Assembly: GCA_050250755.1 (NCBI GenBank)
Contig: JBFWOB010000029.1
Span: 16,567 to 80,566 of the forward strand
Reading direction: 5' to 3'
From: Ga0077555 sp050250755
GTDB taxonomy: Bacteria > Pseudomonadota > Alphaproteobacteria > Rhizobiales > Hyphomicrobiaceae
DNA length: 64,000 bases
Within the stretch, counting starts at the first letter, position 1, and the number at the start of each line of letters is the position of its first letter. A model generated the notes under the pieces. It saw nothing but the letters and a program-made list of their open reading frames with translations, had not been told where the DNA came from and made no database searches. Both the position numbers and the translations under genes were made by a program. Below, piece by piece: positions 41,007 to 50,366 of the stretch.

Positions 41007-42200
41007 ATGCTGCTGTGGGTTGTTTTCGCGGTAATGTCGGCAGGCGTGGTGGTCACGCTCCTGCATCCGCTGCTGGCTCGCCGGGTCCATGGAGTCGAGG
41101 GCGGCGGTGCGGTGACGGCCGTCTATCGCGATCAGCTTGCCGAGATTGATACGGAGGCGAATCGGGGCCTTATCGGTGCGGACGAGGCCGAGGCTGCGCG
41201 CCGCGAGATCTCGCGGCGCCTTATAGCTAGTGTCTCTTCCGTTGGTGATGGTTCCGCCGGCCCGCTTCTTTCTGATGACGCTGCCGAGCCTGTTGTGGCG
41301 CGCCGGCGCTTGGGCGTTGCAGCAATCACGGGGCTACTGCTTCCCGTCGCCGCGCTGGCCGTCTATCTCCAGACCGGAGCCCCTGGCATTCCGGCTCAAC
41401 CGATCGCATCGCGGCATGTTTCGCCCCCGGTCAATGCCGAGATGGCAAAACTCATTACCGCAGTTGAATCCCGTCTCAAAGAGCATCCCGAGGACGGTCG
41501 AGGCTGGGATGTCATCGCCCCTGTTTATTTGCGCCTCGGTCGACACGCTGATGCGGCCTTTGCTTATGGTCGTGCGGTGCACCTGTTAGGAGAGAATTCT
41601 GCTCGTCTAGCGGGTCTCGCCGAGGCCACAATGCTGCGGGACAACGGCCGCGTTACGGACGAAGCGAAACGTGCCTTGGAGCAGCTCCTGAAGCTTGAGC
41701 CCGGTCACATCCAGGCGCGATTTTGGCTCGCATTCGGGAAGGAGCAAGAGGGGCAATTTGCCGACGCCGCCGCTGCCTACGAAAAGCTGATGGCCGATGC
41801 TCCTGCGGATGCCGAATGGCGTCCTATGCTCCAGGAGCGCATCGCTGCGGTTCGCACGGAGATGGGTCCGGGCAATGGCAGCTCGCAGTCCCCCGTGGCC
41901 GCGCCTCCCGCCAAGCCGGAGGCTGGTCCGACTACAGCCGACATCAGCGCGGCAGAACGCCTTTCACCGACCGAACGCCAAGCGATGATCGACGGTATGG
42001 TCTCTGGCCTTGCAGCACGGCTCGAGAAGGATGGGCGCGACGTCGAGGGATGGGGAAAGCTCATTCGTGCGCTCACGGTGCTCGGCCGGAAGGACGAAGC
42101 CCAGGCCGCGCTCGGCCGTGCTCGACAATCGCTGGCGGATGAGCCGCAGGCGCTGGCGGCACTTGCCGATCTCGCCAAGAGCCTCGGGCTCGGTACGTGA
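41007..42200 (+). CDS. ccmI: Cytochrome c biogenesis protein CcmI
   Basis: 397 residues. N-terminal membrane helix (LLWVVFAVMSAGVVVTLLHPLL), a leucine-zipper-like cytoplasmic loop with YRDQLAEIDTEANRGLIG that is typical of CcmI, a second helix (about 112–130), then a TPR-rich periplasmic domain. CcmI holds apocytochrome c and hands it to the CcmF/H ligase. It opens the ccmI-E-F-H operon. The C-terminal TPR part (about 310–397) is intact. Confidence 0.92.
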   Translation: MLLWVVFAVMSAGVVVTLLHPLLARRVHGVEGGGAVTAVYRDQLAEIDTEANRGLIGADEAEAARREISRRLIASVSSVGDGSAGPLLSDDAAEPVVARRRLGVAAITGLLLPVAALAVYLQTGAPGIPAQPIASRHVSPPVNAEMAKLITAVESRLKEHPEDGRGWDVIAPVYLRLGRHADAAFAYGRAVHLLGENSARLAGLAEATMLRDNGRVTDEAKRALEQLLKLEPGHIQARFWLAFGKEQEGQFADAAAAYEKLMADAPADAEWRPMLQERIAAVRTEMGPGNGSSQSPVAAPPAKPEAGPTTADISAAERLSPTERQAMIDGMVSGLAARLEKDGRDVEGWGKLIRALTVLGRKDEAQAALGRARQSLADEPQALAALADLAKSLGLGT

Positions 42201-42218
42201 CATGCAGAGGCAGCGCGA

Positions 42219-42695
42219 ATGACCCGAAAACAACGGCGTGGCGCCTTCATTCTTTCCGGTCTTCTCGTGATCGGCCTTGCCGTCGGGCTCGTTCTGTTCG
42301 CGCTAAGCGGAACCATCACGTATTTCAAGACACCAAGTGACCTTGCGGAAAATCCCGTGCCGACCGGTCAACGTTTTCGGCTCGGCGGTCTCGTTGCCGA
42401 GGGCAGCGTCAATCGAGGCCAGAGCCTCGATGTCGAGTTCCAGGTGACTGATACGATCAAGGCTGTGCCGGTCGTCTATCGCGGCGTTCTCCCAGATCTC
42501 TTTCGCGAAGGTCAGGGCGTCGTGGCGGAAGGTCGTCTCGACGAGAACGGCCGGTTTCGCGCTGACACGGTGCTCGCCAAGCACGACGAGACGTACATGC
42601 CGCCCGAGGTCGCGAAAGCTCTCAAGGAGAAGGGCGTCAAACTCGGAGAGGGTGCCACGCATCCGGGCGCTTCGGCCGGGCAGGTGAAGCAATGA
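42219..42695 (+). CDS. ccmE: Heme chaperone CcmE
   Basis: 158 residues. N-terminal membrane anchor (ILSGLLVIGLAVGLVLFAL), OB-fold, and the heme-binding motif AKHDETYMPP with the covalent His122 and Tyr126. CcmE carries heme from CcmABCD to CcmF in the periplasm. It lies 18 nt after ccmI. The ~20-residue flexible C-terminus is usual. Confidence 0.97.
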   Translation: MTRKQRRGAFILSGLLVIGLAVGLVLFALSGTITYFKTPSDLAENPVPTGQRFRLGGLVAEGSVNRGQSLDVEFQVTDTIKAVPVVYRGVLPDLFREGQGVVAEGRLDENGRFRADTVLAKHDETYMPPEVAKALKEKGVKLGEGATHPGASAGQVKQ

Positions 42696-42750
42696 TGCGA
42701 TTGGGCATTATTTTGGGCTACGAGCGCGCATTGAAGATGAGGCGTAAGAC

Positions 42751-44730
42751 ATGACCGTCGAGATCGGACATTTCGCCCTGATCCTGGCGCTGTTGGTGTC
42801 ATTCGCGCAGATGCTGGTTCCAGCTTGGGGAGCACGCGTCGGTGACGAGCGGCTGATGGCGGTCGGCGGCTCGGCCGCGATCGGCACGTTTGTGCTTGTT
42901 TTGATCGCATTCATCATGCTCGCGGAGGCCTACGTCACGAGCGATTTCTCCGTGCTCAATGTATGGACCAACTCGCACACCGCGAAGCCGTTTATCTATC
43001 GCCTGTCCGGCGTCTGGGGAAACCACGAAGGTTCGATGGTTCTCTGGGTTCTCATTCTTGCGCTTTTCGGCGCAGCCGTTGCGGTGTTCGGCGGGTATCT
43101 TCCGAGCACCCTCAAGGCACGTGTGCTGGCAGTGCAGGCATCTGTTTCGTTCGCGTTTCTCACATTCATCCTGCTAACCTCGAACCCGTTCGAGCGTCTT
43201 ATTCCTGCTCCGGTCGAGGGACGCGGTCTAAATCCCATTCTGCAGGATCCCGCGCTAGCGTTTCATCCGCCGTTTCTCTACGCCGGCTATGTCGGCTTCT
43301 CGATGGCATTCTCTTTTGCGATTGCAGCACTCATCGAAGGACGGACGGACGCTGCTTGGGCGCGCTGGGTTCGGCCCTGGACGCTGGCCGCCTGGATGTG
43401 TCTCACACTCGGCATCGCGATGGGCTCGTGGTGGGCCTATTACGAGCTCGGCTGGGGCGGATGGTGGTTCTGGGATCCAGTCGAGAATGCGAGCTTCATG
43501 CCGTGGCTCGCGGGAACCGCGTTGCTCCATTCCGCTCTCGTGATGGAGAAGCGCGAGGCCTTGAAGGTGTGGACCATCCTTCTTGCGATCCTCACTTTTT
43601 CGCTGTCGTTGATGGGCACCTTTCTGGTGCGCTCCGGCGTTCTCTCGTCGGTTCACGCCTTCGCCGTTGATCCCAAGCGCGGCATCTTCATTCTCGCGAT
43701 CATGACCATCTTCACCGGTGGCGGACTTGCTCTTTTCGCCGCCCGCGCTTCGGACCTGAAGCAAGGAGGCTTATTCTCGCCGATCTCCCGTGAGGGTGCG
43801 CTGGTTCTGAACAACGTGCTGCTGGCGACGGCCACGGGCACAGTCCTCATTGGCACGCTTTATCCGTTGGCACTCGAGGCCGTAACGGGCGACAAGATCT
43901 CGGTCGGCGCGCCCTACTTCAACCTGACCTTCGGTCCGGTGATGGTGCCACTGCTTCTCGCCCTCCCGTTCGGCTCGTTTCTCGGCTGGAAGAGAGGTGA
44001 TCTCCGGGCTGCGGCCGAGCGCCTTCTGGTTGCCGCGGGAATTGCGTTCGTTGGAGCCGTGATCGCTTTTGCCTATATGAGGCCGGGGCCCTGGGCGGCT
44101 CCGCTCGGGCTCGCGCTGGGGTTCTGGGTGTTGGCCGGTGCCATCTGGGAAATCCTTTTCCGCGCGCGTTTGGGTCAGGCGAGCGCATCGGAGGTGGTGA
44201 GGCGTCTCACCAATCTTCCACGTTCCGCCTGGGGCACGACGATGGCGCACGCCGGTGTCGGGCTCATGGTCATCGGTATCGTTGCGACGACGGCGTGGCA
44301 GAGCGAGCAGATCGTCGCCATGAAGCCCGGCGAGAAAACGTCGATTGCCGGATACACGCTCGAATTTCAGGGCACCGAAGCGGGGCGGGGTCCGAACTAC
44401 AGCGAGGATCGAGCGCGATTCATCGTCACGCGCGGCGGTCGCCCGGTTACCGAGCTTTATCCAGCAAAGCGACTCTACGATGCGCCACGCCAGCCAACTA
44501 CCGAGGCCGGTATTCACGTGGCGCTCGCAGGCGATCTCTATGTCGTGCTGGGTGATGCACAGAATGACGGTGCCATCGCCGTCCGGCTCTATTTCAATCC
44601 CTTGGTGCGCTTCATTTGGATCGGTGCCGTGCTGATGTTCATCGGCGGCGGTCTCTCTCTCTCGGACAGGCGTTTACGAGTCGGTGCGCCACGCAAGGCG
44701 CGCAAACCGGTCGTCGTGCCTGCGGAGTGA
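42751..44730 (+). CDS. ccmF: Heme lyase component CcmF
   Basis: 659 residues with about 15 hydrophobic helices. The heme-handling WWD domain is seen as GWGGWWFWDPVENASFMPW, and flanking conserved histidines are present (HPPFLYAGY, VWGNHEGS, LLHSALVMEK). CcmF ligates heme to the CXXCH of apocytochromes with CcmH and CcmI. The stop overlaps the ccmH start (ATGA-type). Confidence 0.97.
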   Translation: MTVEIGHFALILALLVSFAQMLVPAWGARVGDERLMAVGGSAAIGTFVLVLIAFIMLAEAYVTSDFSVLNVWTNSHTAKPFIYRLSGVWGNHEGSMVLWVLILALFGAAVAVFGGYLPSTLKARVLAVQASVSFAFLTFILLTSNPFERLIPAPVEGRGLNPILQDPALAFHPPFLYAGYVGFSMAFSFAIAALIEGRTDAAWARWVRPWTLAAWMCLTLGIAMGSWWAYYELGWGGWWFWDPVENASFMPWLAGTALLHSALVMEKREALKVWTILLAILTFSLSLMGTFLVRSGVLSSVHAFAVDPKRGIFILAIMTIFTGGGLALFAARASDLKQGGLFSPISREGALVLNNVLLATATGTVLIGTLYPLALEAVTGDKISVGAPYFNLTFGPVMVPLLLALPFGSFLGWKRGDLRAAAERLLVAAGIAFVGAVIAFAYMRPGPWAAPLGLALGFWVLAGAIWEILFRARLGQASASEVVRRLTNLPRSAWGTTMAHAGVGLMVIGIVATTAWQSEQIVAMKPGEKTSIAGYTLEFQGTEAGRGPNYSEDRARFIVTRGGRPVTELYPAKRLYDAPRQPTTEAGIHVALAGDLYVVLGDAQNDGAIAVRLYFNPLVRFIWIGAVLMFIGGGLSLSDRRLRVGAPRKARKPVVVPAE

Positions 44731-45278
44731 TGCACGTGATTCAACTTGCACCCCGTAGCCCAGGTATTTTCTTATCGCGATCCCTCTGGTCGCTGCGGCC
44801 ATTGCTCGCCACCATCGCTGTCCTTTTGCTTGCTGGCGTTGCCATGGTCGCTCCTGCTCGGGCTGTGCAACCTGACGAGGTGCTTCCTGATGCTCACCTC
44901 GAAGCGAGGGCCCGCCATATCTCGTCGGGATTGCGCTGCGTTGTTTGTCAGAACCAGTCGATCGACGAGTCGAATGCGCCGTTGGCCCGCGATCTTCGGC
45001 TTCTCGTGCGCGAGCGTCTCAAGGCCGGCGACAGTGACGAGGCGGCGATAGGCTACATCGTTCAGCGATATGGCGATTTCGTGCTTTTGCGCCCGCCGCT
45101 GAATGTTGAGACGATACTCTTGTGGGTTGCGCCACTGCTGCTTCTGGCGGGGGCTGGCACGCTTGCGTTCAAGCAATTTCGGAGCCCGGCTCGTACGAGA
45201 GCGACAAGCAGCGACGACGCTCCACTCTCTCCTGACGAAGCTCGCCAGCTCGACGATATTCTCAACAAACGTGGCTAA
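44730..45278 (+). CDS. ccmH: Cytochrome c biogenesis protein CcmH
   Basis: 182 residues from ATG 44730, which overlaps the ccmF stop. N-terminal signal/anchor (ATIAVLLLAGVAMVAPARA), the redox motif GLRCVVCQNQSIDES (Cys70, Cys73), and a C-terminal membrane helix (ILLWVAPLLLLAGAGTLAF). It reduces apocytochrome cysteines before heme attachment. It closes the operon, 19 nt before the convergent protease gene. Confidence 0.95.
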   Translation: MHVIQLAPRSPGIFLSRSLWSLRPLLATIAVLLLAGVAMVAPARAVQPDEVLPDAHLEARARHISSGLRCVVCQNQSIDESNAPLARDLRLLVRERLKAGDSDEAAIGYIVQRYGDFVLLRPPLNVETILLWVAPLLLLAGAGTLAFKQFRSPARTRATSSDDAPLSPDEARQLDDILNKRG

Positions 45279-45297
45279 TCGTCTTCACTCCGCGCAA

Positions 45298-46482
45298 TCA
45301 GGGTCTGCGCGGTGCCGGTGGTGGCCCGGCGCTTGTGGGCGACACCTGACCAAGTCCCGTCGCCTCGCGATTGAGGCGCGAGAGCAAATCGTGGGTGGCA
45401 AGTCCCGTGACCGGCATGCGTCGCTGCCGCTCGTAGCCTTCGATCGCAGCCCTGAGAATGGGGCCATAGCTGCCGTCGATCCTGGCCTGATAGAGACGCT
45501 GCTCCGTTAGCCTTCGCTGCAGATCACGTAGGGGCTCGCCTGACGAGAGAATGGTGGCGCCGCTCAAAAGCTCGATCCGGCCAGCAAAGACGCCGGCGTT
45601 GACGGCCGTGTTCGCAACGGTCTCCGCTTTTTCCCTCAGTGTGACTTGTCCACCCTCGGTCAGAATCTTGGACTGCACGTAGGTGCCGACGTTGATGCCT
45701 ATAACCGAAACTGCGCCGTCTCGATCGATCAGCAGGGGCGAGCCGGACGACGCGCCGCCCGTATCGCAATGATGAAGCAGCATTTTCTCGGCATTGAGGA
45801 AATCAGGTGCGATGGATGTCCAGGGTACCGACTTGAAGTTGCGCGCAACGCTGCAGGGTCGGGAGTAGGCGAGGCGCCACTGTGTCCAATCGCGGTGATA
45901 GGACAGTTGGAAAATGCGACCGGCGCGTGCCTCCGTGGCAACTTGGGCGGACGTCATGGGCGTGACCTGCAGGCCCCCGTCCTTGCAGACTGGTTTGTTC
46001 AGCCGCACCAGTGCCCAATCATTCGCCGCGTCGATCGGCGGGCGGATCCGGTGCTGGAAATCTCCCATGATGATGCTTTGGGGCGATGAGCCCGTTTCAT
46101 AGCCCTCGATGCGGGCGTAGTCGCGCAGCCGATCGTAGCCGCGCGCGAACATGAAATCCGCGAGACGGGCCGGTGTACCGTCCGGCTGAGAAAGACAGTG
46201 CGCCGCGGTGGCTACGATATTTGAGGCGACGCAAAACGCCGTGCAGACGGTGCGCGACTGATTCGAAAAGAAGAGGCCGATGCTCTCCGCCGCCTTGGCA
46301 TACCGAGACGGTGCCGCCACCCGGTCGTCGGTGCCGAATATCGCGACGCGCTCGATTTGCGGGCTCGTCTTATCGTCGCGCAAGTCGACGGGGGAAAAGC
46401 CCGTCGCCGGCTGGATTCCGGCGAGTAGCAGCGCGAGGGCCAGGGCCGGCCACCGATGTTTCGGCATTGAGTCTTCGCCCAT
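45298..46482 (-). CDS. Secreted trypsin-like serine protease with C-terminal peptidoglycan-binding-like domain
   Basis: About 394 residues with a signal peptide (WPALALALLLAGIQPATGF). Trypsin-fold triad: His95 in ATAAHCL, Asp155 in AANDWALV, Ser246 in GGASSGSPLL. Residues about 330–375 (LRDLQRRLTEQRLYQARIDGSYGPILRAAIEGYERQ) match a PG_binding_1-type helical repeat, so it may be held at the cell wall. Six or more cysteines suggest disulfides. Its substrate is unknown. Start ATG 46482 has AGGGA upstream; ATG 46467 is possible. It is divergent from degP. Confidence 0.82.
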   Translation of the reverse strand: MGEDSMPKHRWPALALALLLAGIQPATGFSPVDLRDDKTSPQIERVAIFGTDDRVAAPSRYAKAAESIGLFFSNQSRTVCTAFCVASNIVATAAHCLSQPDGTPARLADFMFARGYDRLRDYARIEGYETGSSPQSIIMGDFQHRIRPPIDAANDWALVRLNKPVCKDGGLQVTPMTSAQVATEARAGRIFQLSYHRDWTQWRLAYSRPCSVARNFKSVPWTSIAPDFLNAEKMLLHHCDTGGASSGSPLLIDRDGAVSVIGINVGTYVQSKILTEGGQVTLREKAETVANTAVNAGVFAGRIELLSGATILSSGEPLRDLQRRLTEQRLYQARIDGSYGPILRAAIEGYERQRRMPVTGLATHDLLSRLNREATGLGQVSPTSAGPPPAPRRP

Positions 46483-46637
46483 CAGACCATCCCTGAGCGT
46501 CTTCCTCGAGTCTCGCGGCCAACGCTCCACGGATTACCAAAGATTAATGGCGCTGCAAGGTCTCTGTAATGCGACGCTCTCTATAGCATGCTCATAACCG
46601 TTGATCAGTGCCGGAATGACATCGAAAGGTGAGACAC

Positions 46638-48170
46638 ATGCAGGTTCCCAGTCCGAAGTCCCGCGGTCCAGTCCGCATGGGCGTTGCGAGGCGCATAGCG
46701 CCGGCCGCGCTACTTGCGGCGACGGCGCTGGGCGGCTTCGCCTTCTGGCAGCCCGAAGGAGCGCTTGCGCAACGCGCCGAGCCGCCCACTGTGGCAACAC
46801 CTTTCGGGAGGGCGCCCTACACTTTTGCTGACATCATCGAGAAGGTGAAGCCGGCCGTCGTGAGCATCCACGTGGTTGCAGGCGGTGGTCCGCGAGTCGC
46901 AAGCCGCGGCGGACGTGGTGGAGATCCGCTTCCTGAGCTTCCAGACGACCATCCGCTCAAGGAATTTTTCAAGAACCTGCCCCGGGAGTTTGGCGGTGGG
47001 GTCCCTGGTGTTCCGAGACGCGCTCAGGCGCAGGGATCGGGTTTCGTTATCACCGCTGACGGCTACGTGGTGACGAACAACCATGTCGTGGCTGGCGCCT
47101 CGAAGATCCAGGTCAGCTTCGACGATCGCGAGAAGCTGGATGCGACGCTCGTTGGTACCGACGCGCGGACCGACATCGCACTTCTCAAGATCGACAAACC
47201 GAAGGGATCGCTACCGATGGTCCGTTTCTCGTCGAAGCCAGTTCGCGTCGGCGATTGGGTGCTCGCCGTTGGTAATCCGTTCGGCCTCGGTGGCACTGTC
47301 ACGGCGGGAATCGTCTCCGCGTTGAGTCGCGATATCGGCTCGGGGCCCTATGATTTCCTGCAGATTGACGCGGCCGTGAATAAGGGCAACTCGGGAGGTC
47401 CGACGTTCAATCTCGAAGGCGAGGTGGTCGGCGTCAATACGGCCATCTACAGCCCCTCGGGCGGGAGCGTCGGCATCGCGTTTGCCGTCCCGGCCAAGAC
47501 TGCGAACGATGTGGTCGAGCAACTACGGACCAACAAGACGGTCAATCGCGGATGGCTCGGCGTAAAGATCGAAAGCGTGGATGAGGACAAGGCAGCGAGC
47601 CTGGGTCTCAAGGAACCGCGCGGAGCTCTGGTCAACGAAGTGACGCCTGCGGGCCCGGCATCCTCAAGTTCGCTGAGGGCTGGCGACGTTATCCTTTCGG
47701 TCAACGGCGCTCAGATCGAGAACAGCCGCGATCTAGCGCGTAAGATTGCCGAGTTCGCGCCGGCGTCGAATGTCGATCTCGAGGTGTCGCGTTACGGCAA
47801 GACCGAGACGATCCGGATCAAGCTCGGAACATTTCCGTCCGATGGTCAGGTCGCCGCGGCCCCGCAGACCAAATCGGATGCCGATTCGAAGGAGCTCACA
47901 GCCCTTGGCCTCTCGATCGGCGTAGTCCCAGATAGCAAGGAAGACGGTGTCTTGATCAAGGAGGTCGAGAACGACTCCGACGCGGCCCTCAAGGGTCTCA
48001 AGTCTGGCGATATCATCCTCGAGGTGCAGGGGCAGGCTATCAAGACTGCAGACGATGTTGTTGCCGGCTTGAAAAAGGCGCGCGACGATGGACGCAAGGC
48101 AGTTCTCCTGCGCGTCAAGCAAGGTGACGCCACTCGCTTCGTAGCTGTGCAGCTGAAATCCACGGGCTGA
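46638..48170 (+). CDS. Do-family periplasmic serine protease/chaperone (DegP/DegQ-like)
   Basis: 510 residues. Signal segment (AALLAATALGGFAFW … GALAQ), protease domain with His149 (TNNHVV), Asp179 (DARTDIALLK) and Ser252 (GNSGGP), and two PDZ domains (about 300–390 and 415–505). It degrades or refolds damaged envelope proteins. It precedes a two-component system and glnE, a conserved order in Hyphomicrobiales. ATG 46638 has AGGTGA 6 nt upstream. Confidence 0.93.
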   Translation: MQVPSPKSRGPVRMGVARRIAPAALLAATALGGFAFWQPEGALAQRAEPPTVATPFGRAPYTFADIIEKVKPAVVSIHVVAGGGPRVASRGGRGGDPLPELPDDHPLKEFFKNLPREFGGGVPGVPRRAQAQGSGFVITADGYVVTNNHVVAGASKIQVSFDDREKLDATLVGTDARTDIALLKIDKPKGSLPMVRFSSKPVRVGDWVLAVGNPFGLGGTVTAGIVSALSRDIGSGPYDFLQIDAAVNKGNSGGPTFNLEGEVVGVNTAIYSPSGGSVGIAFAVPAKTANDVVEQLRTNKTVNRGWLGVKIESVDEDKAASLGLKEPRGALVNEVTPAGPASSSSLRAGDVILSVNGAQIENSRDLARKIAEFAPASNVDLEVSRYGKTETIRIKLGTFPSDGQVAAAPQTKSDADSKELTALGLSIGVVPDSKEDGVLIKEVENDSDAALKGLKSGDIILEVQGQAIKTADDVVAGLKKARDDGRKAVLLRVKQGDATRFVAVQLKSTG

Positions 48171-48200
48171 CCAGGACGATCGAACAAGCGTTGATATGAT

Positions 48201-48227
48201 GAGGCGCACCTGTTTTAGGTGCGCCTC
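48201..48227 (+). terminator. Strong hairpin between degP and the response regulator
   Basis: A perfect 11-bp stem (GAGGCGCACCT with AGGTGCGCCTC) with a GTTTT loop, 30 nt after the degP stop. No T-run follows, so termination would be partial or rho-assisted; it may instead protect the degP transcript end. Confidence 0.55.
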
Positions 48228-48271
48228 TCGCCCTTCGAAGCTATCTCTCGGAGAAACGGAAAGAGGCTGTC

Positions 48272-48952
48272 ATGCGGGTGCTGATCGTCGAGGATGATCG
48301 GGAGATCGCCCACTTTGTGCAGCGCGGGCTCAAAGAGAGCGGTCATGGCGCCGAAGTCGCGTATGACGGTGATGAGGGCCTCGATCTCGCCCTTTCCGGC
48401 TCCTTCGACGCTATCATCATCGACCGCATGCTTCCGGAGCGTGATGGACTTTCCGTGATCCAGGCTTTGCGCGGCGCCGGTGTTCGTTCGCCGGTGCTGA
48501 TTCTGTCGGCCTTGGGCGAAGTCGACGATCGGGTGAAGGGCCTGAAGGCTGGCGGCGACGATTATCTGACCAAACCGTTCGCGCTCACCGAATTGCTCGC
48601 ACGGATCGAGGCATTGGGCCGGCGCGTCTCAGCGGAGGAGCCGGCAACGCGCTATGCCGTCGGAGATCTTGTTCTCGACCGGCTTACGCACAAGGTCATG
48701 CGCGGCGGAGAGCCGGTTGCACTGCAGCCCCGCGAATTTCGGCTGCTGGAATACCTGATGCGAAACGCGGGCCAGGTGGTAACCAGGACCATGCTTCTCG
48801 AAAATGTCTGGGATTATCATTTCGATCCGCAAACCAACGTCATTGATGTGCATATTTCGAGATTGCGAGGCAAAATCGACAAAGGTTTCGAAAAGCCGCT
48901 GCTTCATACCGTTCGCGGCGCCGGCTACATGATCCGAGATGGCGCCGGGTAG
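48272..48952 (+). CDS. OmpR-family response regulator
   Basis: 226 residues: receiver with Asp51 (IIDRMLPERDG), switch Thr/Ser in LILSALGE and Lys in YLTKPF, and a winged-helix domain (QPREFRLLEYLMRNAGQVVTRTMLLENVWDYHFDPQTN). It belongs to the CusR/QseB-like branch. ATG 48272 has AAGAGG upstream. It overlaps its kinase gene by 14 nt. The genes it controls are not evident; neighbours degP and glnE suggest envelope stress. Confidence 0.92.
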   Translation: MRVLIVEDDREIAHFVQRGLKESGHGAEVAYDGDEGLDLALSGSFDAIIIDRMLPERDGLSVIQALRGAGVRSPVLILSALGEVDDRVKGLKAGGDDYLTKPFALTELLARIEALGRRVSAEEPATRYAVGDLVLDRLTHKVMRGGEPVALQPREFRLLEYLMRNAGQVVTRTMLLENVWDYHFDPQTNVIDVHISRLRGKIDKGFEKPLLHTVRGAGYMIRDGAG

Positions 48953-50366
48953 GCTGCTTCGATCGCGCGTCTTCCGGAGGACGCTTGCGGTTGTGTTGCT
49001 GCTCGCCGGGGTTGCCGCGGTCATCACGGCGCTTGTCGGCTGGCATGCCAATGAAATCTATACGCGCTCGGCCGAGCGTTCCATCGAGACGGATGCCGCT
49101 GAACTGAAATCCGAGCTTGTCACCCGCGGTTTCGATGCACTCGTGAAGAGTGTGGCAGAGCGCAGTCGCTCCGGCGGCAGTGGCGTTTATTATGTTGCCG
49201 ACACGAAGGGTGTCTATCGCGCTGGCAATCTGACGCGTCTCCCGGATTGGCACGATAAGCTCGGGCGCGGCCTATTCAGCTATTCCACCGGAGGTGGCCG
49301 ACGCACTGCGGCTGGTCTTTTGATCAACATCGACGGTGAGCCACGCCTGGTGGTCGGTCGCGATGTTGAGGATCAGCGCGCGCTGCTGCTTGCCGTCTAC
49401 CGCACGATTGGTTACGGCACGGCTTTCCTTCTTCTCCTCGGGCTCGCCGGGAGCGTCCTTATTGCGAGCCTGATCCAGGCCCGCATCGAGGATATGAGCC
49501 GGGCCAGCGCGGACATCATGGCCGGTAATCTGTCGGGACGTATTCCAGTCGACGGATCCCAGGACGAACTCGACCGGCTTGCCGTGCAACTCAACGAGAT
49601 GCTCACCCGCATCGAGCAACTGATGGTCGGTCTGCGGGAGGTGTCGGATAACATCGCTCACGATCTCAAGACGCCCCTCAATCGACTGCGGAATCGAGCG
49701 GAAGCGGCCCTCGCCGATGGCCGTGGGGCGAATGCCTGGCGATCTGGGCTAGAGAAGGTCATCGATGAGGCTGACGAGCTCATCAAAACATTCAACGCGT
49801 TGCTGCTGATCGCCCGGTTGGAGGCGGGCAGCGCGGCCGATTCAGTCGAAATCGTGGACCTTTCTCGCCTCGTTGCCGATGTCGCCGAGCTTTATGAGCC
49901 GGTCGTGGAAGAGGAGGGCTTCCGGCTCCGCCGCGCGATCGAGCCGGATATTGTCGTCAGTGGCAATCGTCAGTTGCTGGGCCAGGCGCTGGCCAATTTG
50001 ATAGACAACGCGTTGAAATATGCAGCCTCCACGAAAGAAGATCGCGAGATTGCCATCAGCGTGGGCAAGAAGACCGATGACGTGGAGCTGGTCGTCGCAG
50101 ATCGGGGTCCGGGCATTGCGGCGGAGAACCGCGATCGTGCTCTCAAGCGCTTCGTACGTCTCGAGCAGAGCCGTTCTTTGCCGGGTACCGGACTTGGTCT
50201 CAGTCTCGTGGCTGCTGTCGCCCGGCTGCATCGGGGGGGTGTCACGCTCGAGGACAATTCTCCCGGACTGAGGGTCGTGGTGAAGCTACCACTCGCGCAA
50301 TCGGCGGATCACGTGGCAGAGTTGAAGACGGATCTCAGCCACGAGAAGGAGCCGGTTCGGGGATGA
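48939..50366 (+). CDS. Sensor histidine kinase
   Basis: 475 residues: N-terminal helix (about 14–33), a periplasmic domain (34–150), a second helix (155–180), HAMP, His241 in NIAHDLKTPLNRL, and the ATPase domain (N-box NLIDNALKYA, G1 DRGPGI, G2 GTGLGLSL). It pairs with the upstream regulator. The stop overlaps the glnE start (ATGA), coupling the kinase to glnE. Confidence 0.92.
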   Translation: MAPGRLLRSRVFRRTLAVVLLLAGVAAVITALVGWHANEIYTRSAERSIETDAAELKSELVTRGFDALVKSVAERSRSGGSGVYYVADTKGVYRAGNLTRLPDWHDKLGRGLFSYSTGGGRRTAAGLLINIDGEPRLVVGRDVEDQRALLLAVYRTIGYGTAFLLLLGLAGSVLIASLIQARIEDMSRASADIMAGNLSGRIPVDGSQDELDRLAVQLNEMLTRIEQLMVGLREVSDNIAHDLKTPLNRLRNRAEAALADGRGANAWRSGLEKVIDEADELIKTFNALLLIARLEAGSAADSVEIVDLSRLVADVAELYEPVVEEEGFRLRRAIEPDIVVSGNRQLLGQALANLIDNALKYAASTKEDREIAISVGKKTDDVELVVADRGPGIAAENRDRALKRFVRLEQSRSLPGTGLGLSLVAAVARLHRGGVTLEDNSPGLRVVVKLPLAQSADHVAELKTDLSHEKEPVRG

